Positions 53,106-58,592 of a DNA stretch of 58,592 nucleotides are shown one piece after another; the stretch's first letter is position 1, and each line of letters opens with the position of its first letter. The position numbers and the translations under genes are program-made. Under the pieces are notes generated by a model, which saw only the letters and a program-made list of their open reading frames with translations, had not been told where the DNA came from and searched no databases. The stretch is from an uncultured Flavobacteriales bacterium. GTDB lineage: Bacteria > Bacteroidota > Bacteroidia > Flavobacteriales_D > Crocinitomicaceae. Location: contig CALKHF010000090.1 in NCBI GenBank assembly GCA_938092255.1, positions 1 through 58,592 on the forward strand. Direction: 5' to 3'.

Positions 53106-55448
53106 ATGAAAAAGCTTCAACTGACCTCTCTTCTTATATTATTCTTATCGCCTATCACTTTCTATTCTCAAATTCAAGGAGATGGTGGTGTCCCAAAAAC
53201 CTTTAAATCAATTAAAGACTACAAAACCATTGATACTTGGGTGTTTTCTACACCCGACCTTGTTGCCTTAAAGCAAGAAGATGAGCTTTATGATAATAGC
53301 GGTGATCGACCATGGAGGTTTGGTCACAATAATTATACTGAACTTAACCTTGATAATAGTGGTACATGGAAAGAGTTTTCAAATGGTGATAAAATTTGGC
53401 AGATTATATTGACGTGTGAACAAGCATTAACCGTAAACCTTTCGTTTACAAACACAAGCATTCCTGAAGGAAATGAGCTATATGTCTACAATCCTGAAAA
53501 ATCTTTTATTTTAGGTTCGTTTAAGCAAAAGCACATATACAACGGCGAACTTGGAACAGAACTTGTTCCGGGAAACACGGCAATAATTGAATATTATGTT
53601 CCAAAATCAAATAATGTTGGTTATATAAATGTAAACTCAGTAACACACGGTTATAGAACTGCAAACGAATTTATGCAAAAAGCTTTTGGTAGCTCAGGTT
53701 CTTGTAATATGAATGTGAACTGTCCAGACGGTTCGTCGTGGGTAAATGAAAGAAATAGTGTAGTAATGTTGGTTTCAGGAAATAGTGGGTTTTGTACAGG
53801 AGCTTTAATTAATAATACCTTAAACGATGGGACGCCTTATGTGTTAACAGCTAACCATTGTTATTCAAATCCAGCGAACTGGATATTCAGATTTAACTGG
53901 CAGGGAGATAATTGTAATAATCCAGGAAGTTCTCCTTCTTTTCTTTCGTTGAGTGGGGCAACATTGCGTTCAAGAAGAACTCCAACAGATTTTTGTTTGG
54001 TTGAAATAACCGGCGGTTTAACAAACAATACGGTTCCTTCAAACTACAGTCCTTTTTTCGCAGGTTGGGACAATTCTGGAGACGTTCCGTCCACAACGGT
54101 TTGCATACATCATCCAAGTGGCGATATTAAAAAAATTGCTTTCGATGATGACGCTGCAACAGTTTCTCAGTCAATGGGTTCTTCCGAGGCAAATTCAACA
54201 TGGACGGTACAATGGGACAGAAACACTACAACGGAAGGTGGCTCTTCTGGTTCTCCACTGTTTGATCAAAATCACAGAATAATAGGTCAGTTATGGGGTG
54301 GGTCCGCATCTTGCAGTAACCTTAATGGCCCAGACTACTATGGTCGAGTTTCTAAATCTTGGGAGCCCGCAGGTAGCAATCAAACCAACCAGCTAAAGCA
54401 TTGGTTAGACCCTAATGGAGCAGGAGCTTCTTTTATTGATGGTTTTGACCCTTCCGGCGCGAGCTCTTCCGAGTTTGACGCTGGTGTTTCTGGTGCAGGT
54501 TTAGTTGAAATCGCGGTTTGTGCAACAGATTATATCCCAAGCTTTACTTTATCTAATCCTGGTTCTCAAGCCTTAACTTCTGCGGTTATTACTTATGATA
54601 TAGATGGAGGGGCTCCTTCTACGTTCAACTGGAGCGGGTCGCTAGCCCAATATCAAACAGAAGTTGTAACACTGCCAACTGTGAGTCTTTCTGCCGGCAG
54701 TCATTCTTTAAATGTTGAGGTGTCTAGTCCTAATGGAAATGCAGATGAAAATGCAAATAACAATGCTTCTACTGCAAATATTACCATTGATGCCATTGCT
54801 GAAACAGCCTTATATGTTACCGTGTCTTTGTTAACTGATGATTATGCCGACGAAACATATATGGAAATAACAAATAGTGCTGGAGATGTTGTTTGGACAG
54901 AAGGAAATGAAGAGGTTTCTGGAAACTTTGGAACAGGTGACTTTCCTCCTCCCGCAGATCCAACAGCGCCACTTGAAAACAATACACAATATGATTGGAA
55001 TGTTCCTTTGTCTTCTCAAGAGTGCTATACTTTTAGTGTATATGACTATTATGGGGATGGTGTTGGAGCTTCACAGTGGCAAGGAACGGATGGAGACCTT
55101 AACCTTTTAGATAATGGCGGATCAAACATCTATGCTGTTAGTGCTGCAGATTTTGGAGGAGAAGAGTCTTCTACTTTTAGAAACCTCACCGTAGGAATTA
55201 ATGACGTTGGCGAATCTTCTTTTAAGGTTTACCCTAACCCAGCGAAAGAGTCCATAACATTAGAAACAAACCCAGGAAGCTCAAGTTCTTTTATTATTAC
55301 AGACTTAGTTGGTAAAACCTACTCTTCTGGTTCGGTTCTTTTAAATAAAACGTTGATAAACACCTCTTCATTGTCAAGCGGTTCGTACATTCTTCGCTTA
55401 TTGAATAAAGATGGAACGACTGATTATAAAACGTTTGTAGTAAAATAA
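53106..55448 (+). CDS. T9SS-secreted trypsin-like serine endopeptidase
   Basis: A 780-residue exported protease. A signal peptide (ending YSQ) and a propeptide-like N-domain (about 25-195) precede a chymotrypsin-fold domain with GFCTGALINNT, LTANHCY (catalytic His), FCLVEI (Asp) and EGGSSGSPLFDQNHRIIGQLWGG (Ser), as in lysyl-endopeptidase-like enzymes. After that come a CARDB-like domain (VEIAVCATDYIPSFTLSNPGSQALTSAVITY), another beta domain with DYYGDGVG, and a T9SS sorting domain (FKVYPNPAKESITLET ... SGSYILRLLNKDG). It probably digests extracellular protein for nutrition. hemW follows 11 bases later. Confidence 0.92.
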   Translation: MKKLQLTSLLILFLSPITFYSQIQGDGGVPKTFKSIKDYKTIDTWVFSTPDLVALKQEDELYDNSGDRPWRFGHNNYTELNLDNSGTWKEFSNGDKIWQIILTCEQALTVNLSFTNTSIPEGNELYVYNPEKSFILGSFKQKHIYNGELGTELVPGNTAIIEYYVPKSNNVGYINVNSVTHGYRTANEFMQKAFGSSGSCNMNVNCPDGSSWVNERNSVVMLVSGNSGFCTGALINNTLNDGTPYVLTANHCYSNPANWIFRFNWQGDNCNNPGSSPSFLSLSGATLRSRRTPTDFCLVEITGGLTNNTVPSNYSPFFAGWDNSGDVPSTTVCIHHPSGDIKKIAFDDDAATVSQSMGSSEANSTWTVQWDRNTTTEGGSSGSPLFDQNHRIIGQLWGGSASCSNLNGPDYYGRVSKSWEPAGSNQTNQLKHWLDPNGAGASFIDGFDPSGASSSEFDAGVSGAGLVEIAVCATDYIPSFTLSNPGSQALTSAVITYDIDGGAPSTFNWSGSLAQYQTEVVTLPTVSLSAGSHSLNVEVSSPNGNADENANNNASTANITIDAIAETALYVTVSLLTDDYADETYMEITNSAGDVVWTEGNEEVSGNFGTGDFPPPADPTAPLENNTQYDWNVPLSSQECYTFSVYDYYGDGVGASQWQGTDGDLNLLDNGGSNIYAVSAADFGGEESSTFRNLTVGINDVGESSFKVYPNPAKESITLETNPGSSSSFIITDLVGKTYSSGSVLLNKTLINTSSLSSGSYILRLLNKDGTTDYKTFVVK

Positions 55449-55459
55449 TATCTTAAAGC

Positions 55460-56584
55460 TTGTCGGGAATTTATATTCACGTCCCTTTTTGTGCGAAAAG
55501 GTGCACTTACTGTGACTTTCACTTCTCTACTACCTTTTCAGCTTACAGGGAAAGAATGATTCTTTCCCTAAAAGATGAGCTTTCCCTGAGAAAAAAAGAA
55601 ATAAAAACCCCAATACAAAGCATTTATTTTGGGGGAGGGACGCCTAGCCTTTTGCGCAAAGAAGAACTCTCTTCTCTATTGGAAATGGTTTATCTGCACT
55701 ATCATGTTGAGTCTGATGCAGAAATAACGCTTGAGGCAAACCCAGAGAATATTACAAAAAATAAGGCAAAAGAATGGAAACTTGCTGGGATAAACCGTTT
55801 AAGTGTTGGTCTTCAATCTTTCAAGAACGATGATTTAAAGTGGATGAATCGGGGCCACAATAAAGAACAAAACAAGAACTGTATTAACACCCTTTACAGC
55901 GTTGGTTTTGATAATATTTCTGTGGATCTGATTTATGGGCTTCCTGATTTGAAGGTTTCTGAATGGAAAGGCTTTCTTAAAAAAGTCGTGGGAATGGGAG
56001 TAAAGCACGTTTCTGCTTATTGTTTGACGATTGAAGACAAAACCAAACTAAAACACGATGTTGAAAACGATAAAATCATCCCTTTATCAGAAAGTAAACA
56101 AATAGAACAGTTTAATATTTTGTGCTCTTTTTTAAAAGAAAAAGGCTATGAACACTATGAGGTTTCAAACTTTGCTCTAAACAAAAACTATTCGAAGCAC
56201 AATCGTTCTTACTGGGACAGGAAAGAGTACATAGGTATTGGTCCCTCTGCTCACTCATACAACGGAAAAGAAAGGAGGTGGAATATTTCTAATAACCACA
56301 CTTATATGTCGCGTGGAACAAAAATAAAAAACTGGTACAATCAAGAAGAGCTTTCTCGAAGCTCTATATGGAATGAGTTATTTTTAACGGGTCTTCGAAC
56401 GGTGTGGGGTGTTTCAAAAAAAGAAATAAAACGGCTGGGTGGGCTTACCAATCAAGAGGCTAAAGAAATAAAAGTTTTGATTGATCGAGGAGACCTTTTC
56501 GATTCAGGAAAGGCATATGTTTTAAGTGAAACCGGCTTGTTGTTTGCGGACTCAATTAGTGAATCTTTTTTTAGGGTGTCATAA
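55460..56584 (+). CDS. hemW: Haem chaperone HemW (radical SAM)
   Basis: A 374-residue radical SAM protein of the HemW/HemN-like family. The iron-sulfur motif CAKRCTYCDFHF (CxxxCxxC) is at the N-terminus, after IYIHVPF; further marks are IYFGGGTPSLL, EANPENI, GLQSF and SVDLIYGLP. The additional cysteine of true coproporphyrinogen oxidase (CxxxCxxCxC) is replaced by Phe (CDFHF), which is the HemW pattern and argues for haem binding and transfer, not porphyrin oxidation. The start is a TTG at 55460, the only start in range. It overlaps the next convergent gene by six bases. Confidence 0.93.
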   Translation: MSGIYIHVPFCAKRCTYCDFHFSTTFSAYRERMILSLKDELSLRKKEIKTPIQSIYFGGGTPSLLRKEELSSLLEMVYLHYHVESDAEITLEANPENITKNKAKEWKLAGINRLSVGLQSFKNDDLKWMNRGHNKEQNKNCINTLYSVGFDNISVDLIYGLPDLKVSEWKGFLKKVVGMGVKHVSAYCLTIEDKTKLKHDVENDKIIPLSESKQIEQFNILCSFLKEKGYEHYEVSNFALNKNYSKHNRSYWDRKEYIGIGPSAHSYNGKERRWNISNNHTYMSRGTKIKNWYNQEELSRSSIWNELFLTGLRTVWGVSKKEIKRLGGLTNQEAKEIKVLIDRGDLFDSGKAYVLSETGLLFADSISESFFRVS

Positions 56585-57187
56585 AGAAAAAACGCCTTGA
56601 ACTCTTCTTTGTTTGTCTAAGGCGTCGATATATACCACCTCTATTTTTATGTTTGTTCCTGTTTTTAAAGATTGAATAAAGTCAACGGCTTGCTGTGTTG
56701 TTCTACTGCTTTTTATAATTAGCGCTTTTTTATTGGCAATAATGGTATACTCTTTTATTAAAAAATTAGTAATTGGAAAAGGGGCGAATAAACCGACTTT
56801 TAAGTCAAGTTCTTTTTTGTTTATTTTTTCATTTGTGCTTGAATTTCCAATAAAAATTGTTGTTTCCGGAAGAGTTTTTATGCTAAAACTAAATTTATCT
56901 ATAAATACTTTTTCTGTAAATCCATCTGGGTGATTTAAATATTTGGCAATGTTTAATTTCCCTTTATCCCTTGAAACAGAGTCTAAAACCTCGACATAAT
57001 ATTGATTCTCTTTATCTGAAGTTGTGATTTTTAAGGTCCCGTCAAAACATAAGGGAGTTCCTTTATCGCAGTTGTAAGTATTGGTAAAACCTTTATAAAA
57101 AACCTTTGAAGAATCATTATTAAATAAGTATTGGCTTAAAACAATATTTGGAAGAAAAAAAGCAATATAAAACAGAATTCTAATCAT
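56579..57187 (-). CDS. Exported protein resembling the GldM C-terminal domain
   Basis: A protein of about 202 residues with a signal peptide (MIRILFYIAFFLPNIVLSQ). The C-terminal half resembles the last domain of the gliding/T9SS protein GldM as I remember it: a strand block with LPETTIFIGN, KKELDLKVGLFAPF, then RTTQQAVDFIQSLKTGTNIKIEVVYIDALDKQRRVQ, similar to the GldM pattern of a residue run before SLxxGxxIxxExIxAxxxDG. The rest of GldM is absent. I chose the ATG at 57187, which overlaps the rpiB stop (ATGA); the track TTG is two codons upstream. Role unknown. Confidence 0.6.
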   Translation of the reverse strand: MIRILFYIAFFLPNIVLSQYLFNNDSSKVFYKGFTNTYNCDKGTPLCFDGTLKITTSDKENQYYVEVLDSVSRDKGKLNIAKYLNHPDGFTEKVFIDKFSFSIKTLPETTIFIGNSSTNEKINKKELDLKVGLFAPFPITNFLIKEYTIIANKKALIIKSSRTTQQAVDFIQSLKTGTNIKIEVVYIDALDKQRRVQGVFSL

Positions 57188-57618
57188 AAGCAAGCTATTT
57201 TATTTACCCTTCTTTCATGTCTTCCTCCTTCAAAATCAGTTGAAAAAAAAGTATCCACTATTTTTATCCCTAAATCAACACTAATAAATCTTGCTGGAAG
57301 AGTTAATATATTGGCATTATTGTGTTGTCTCGCTAAAGCAGCTATTTCTTGGTTCCAACAGAGGGCTGATCTTACGCCCTGATGTTTATTCGCAGACATA
57401 CTTATTCCGTTTCCAGAACCGCAAATTAATATTCCCATTGTTTTGTTTTGTTCAATATATTCAGATACAGGGTGTGCGTAATCTGGATAATCTATACTTT
57501 CCTCTGAAGGACAACCAAAATCAATGGGCTCCCATCCTTGTTTTTGCAAATGATTAATTAAAGTTTGTTTTAATTTAAACCCCGCATGATCTGATCCTAT
57601 AGCTATTTTTTTATTCAT
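57184..57618 (-). CDS. rpiB: Ribose-5-phosphate isomerase B
   Basis: A 144-residue RpiB/LacAB-family isomerase that interconverts ribose-5-phosphate and ribulose-5-phosphate. The start MNKKIAIGSDHAGFKLK, the phosphate-binding GCPSEESIDYPDYAHPVSEYI, the catalytic CGSGNGISMSANKHQGVRSAL (Cys as base) and RQHNNANILTLPARFIS are all intact. Length is normal. It is followed in the same direction by the GldM-like gene with an ATGA overlap. Confidence 0.95.
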   Translation of the reverse strand: MNKKIAIGSDHAGFKLKQTLINHLQKQGWEPIDFGCPSEESIDYPDYAHPVSEYIEQNKTMGILICGSGNGISMSANKHQGVRSALCWNQEIAALARQHNNANILTLPARFISVDLGIKIVDTFFSTDFEGGRHERRVNKIACL

Positions 57619-58026
57619 TGTTTTTTCAGGTTAAATGGTTTATTATTTGTTGATAACTATAAATATCTTTTTTTGGTTAATCTAATCATTATTTCAGTTA
57701 TACAATATTCTATTAAAAGCTAATTTTTTAATCTTTTTTTATTTTTATTTTCCATTATGTTTTACACAAAAACATTATTAACAATTGCTTTTATTTATAA
57801 ACAAATGGCTTTATTCAAAACGGCTCAGTTTTTGTTAATTGTCAATTAATCAATAAATTAACCGGTGTAATAATGTTAATTACTACACTCATAATGTTGA
57901 ATACTTATAAAGTTAAATATTCTTATTTTTTTTTAAACATATTAACAACCTTAATAATAGTATTAAATTTATTTATTTAAAATATATAATAATATATTAT
58001 GATGTTGGTATGTTAATATCTATACA
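57619..58026. other. 408-bp very AT-rich intergenic region with TGTTAAT repeats
   Basis: Between divergent rpiB and the last gene. No gene is visible. The heptamer TGTTAAT occurs five times in either orientation (57777-57783, 57833-57839, 57874-57880, 57941-57947, 58011-58017), and a DnaA-box-like TTATCAACA (minus strand, 57648-57656) lies near the rpiB end. Long T and A runs suggest bent or easily melted DNA. No exact TAnnTTTG box precedes the right-hand gene. Confidence 0.5.
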
Positions 58027-58592
58027 ATGACTCAAATTCAAGATGTTTTAAAACAGCTGGATATTTTTATAAAAAAATATTATAAAAATCAATTGATAAA
58101 AGGACTTCTTTTACTAATTGGTGTTTTTATTTTTTCTCTCTGTTTGATTTCTGGATTAGAATACTTCGGTAAATTTAATAAGCTTATTCGTTTTCTATTA
58201 TTTGCCTCTTTTATTAGTATCAATGGTTTTATAATCCTGAATTTTTGTCTTATACCTTTACTTAAATTAATCAGATTAAGAAAGGGTATTTCATCTATAG
58301 AAGCTTCTCGTATTATAGGATCTTTTTTCCCTGAAATCTCAGATAAATTAACAAACCTCTTACAGTTGAATAATGATTTGGGTAAAGATGATTCCTCTAA
58401 TTATATATTACTTGAGGCAAGTATTATTCAAAAAATAAGTAAGATTAACATATTTAGTTTTAATCAAGCTATAGACTATTCTAAAACAAAAAAGTATTTA
58501 AAACTTATTTTTCCTGTTTTATTTTTATTCATTTTTCTAATTATTTATACTCCAACATTATTTACACAAGGATCTTTAAGAATAATTGAATT
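58027..58592 (+). CDS. N-terminal part of a large membrane protein (DUF4175-like), cut by window end
   Basis: An open frame of 188 complete codons runs from ATG 58027 to the window edge without a stop, which is why it is absent from the ORF track. It begins MTQIQDVLKQLDIFIKKYYK and has two helices near residues 25-45 and 55-80, the segment SSIEASRIIGSFFPEISDKLTNLLQL, and a further helix near 160-180. This resembles the start of the large DUF4175-type proteins of Bacteroidota, which are about 1100 residues; that assignment is from memory of the pattern (two helices, EAxxIIGxxFPEIxDKLLNxLQL). Confidence 0.75.
   Translation, partial: MTQIQDVLKQLDIFIKKYYKNQLIKGLLLLIGVFIFSLCLISGLEYFGKFNKLIRFLLFASFISINGFIILNFCLIPLLKLIRLRKGISSIEASRIIGSFFPEISDKLTNLLQLNNDLGKDDSSNYILLEASIIQKISKINIFSFNQAIDYSKTKKYLKLIFPVLFLFIFLIIYTPTLFTQGSLRIIE

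Noticed and set aside
55484-55530. Coproporphyrinogen III oxidase (hemN) as identity of the radical SAM gene
   Set aside because: The cysteine after CxxxCxxC is replaced (CDFHF), and the length and order fit HemW instead.
1-58592. CRISPR arrays, tRNA or rRNA genes, insertion sequences, prophage genes
   Set aside because: I looked for regular spaced repeats, tRNA-like cloverleaf ends, transposase motifs and phage modules and saw none in the window.

Overview
This window is a low-GC chromosomal segment from a member of the Bacteroidota, most likely a marine flavobacterium (Flavobacteriales). The lineage call rests on three secreted proteins with type IX secretion (T9SS) C-terminal sorting domains, the long IspG form with an internal insertion, MutS2 without an Smr domain, the purH-mreBCD-mrdA-rodA gene order, YHYH and MbnP families, and promoter boxes of the Bacteroidota type (TAnnTTTG). 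I see no tRNA, rRNA, IS element, prophage or CRISPR array.

Layout. 0-5.6 kb (minus strand): lepA, a small membrane protein, cytochrome c and hflX form one leftward unit, and comF plus an FAD oxidoreductase a second. 5.6-9.4 kb: a 460-bp control region and nrdB-nrdA, a class Ia ribonucleotide reductase of eukaryote-like sequence. 9.5-24.8 kb (plus strand): a tightly packed run of purH, the rod-shape/peptidoglycan elongation genes mreB, mreC, mreD, mrdA and rodA, a class A penicillin-binding protein, scoAB, cysQ, two tandem outer-membrane barrel proteins (Wzi/RemB-like) and a VF530-type small protein. 24.9-27.9 kb: a four-gene phospholipid-type module (degenerate alpha/beta hydrolase, YnbA-like CDP-alcohol phosphatidyltransferase, YnbB-like CDP-diglyceride synthase, PlsC-like acyltransferase) resembling E. 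coli ynbABC; I consider it the best candidate for a poorly described system here.

27.9-37.6 kb: a T9SS purple-acid-phosphatase-like enzyme, rluF, a TraR/DksA zinc-finger protein, mutS2, a vertebrate-like serine dehydratase, then a lipoprotein / PqiA-like membrane protein / TPR-like secreted protein locus of unknown role. 37.6-44.5 kb: a Rieske oxygenase, an MbnP/MbnH pair (copper-binding protein and its di-haem maturase), an AT-rich orphan ORF bracketed by two attC-like hairpins (a possible integrated gene cassette), an SGNH lipoprotein, a YHYH T9SS protein and an anchored hypothetical. 44.5-57.6 kb: a long RluA-type pseudouridine synthase, ispG, a large NtrY-like histidine kinase translationally coupled to a uridine-kinase-like gene, a thioredoxin-fold protein, a T9SS trypsin-like protease, hemW, a GldM-C-terminal-like periplasmic protein coupled to rpiB. 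The window ends with a very AT-rich 408-bp intergenic region rich in TGTTAAT repeats, followed by the start of a large membrane protein cut by the window edge.

Family calls come from motif reading and memory of family sequences, with no database search. Several ORF-track starts were moved to a downstream ATG (or to a TTG just past the upstream stop) where the track start was an upstream TTG or lay inside the neighbouring gene.
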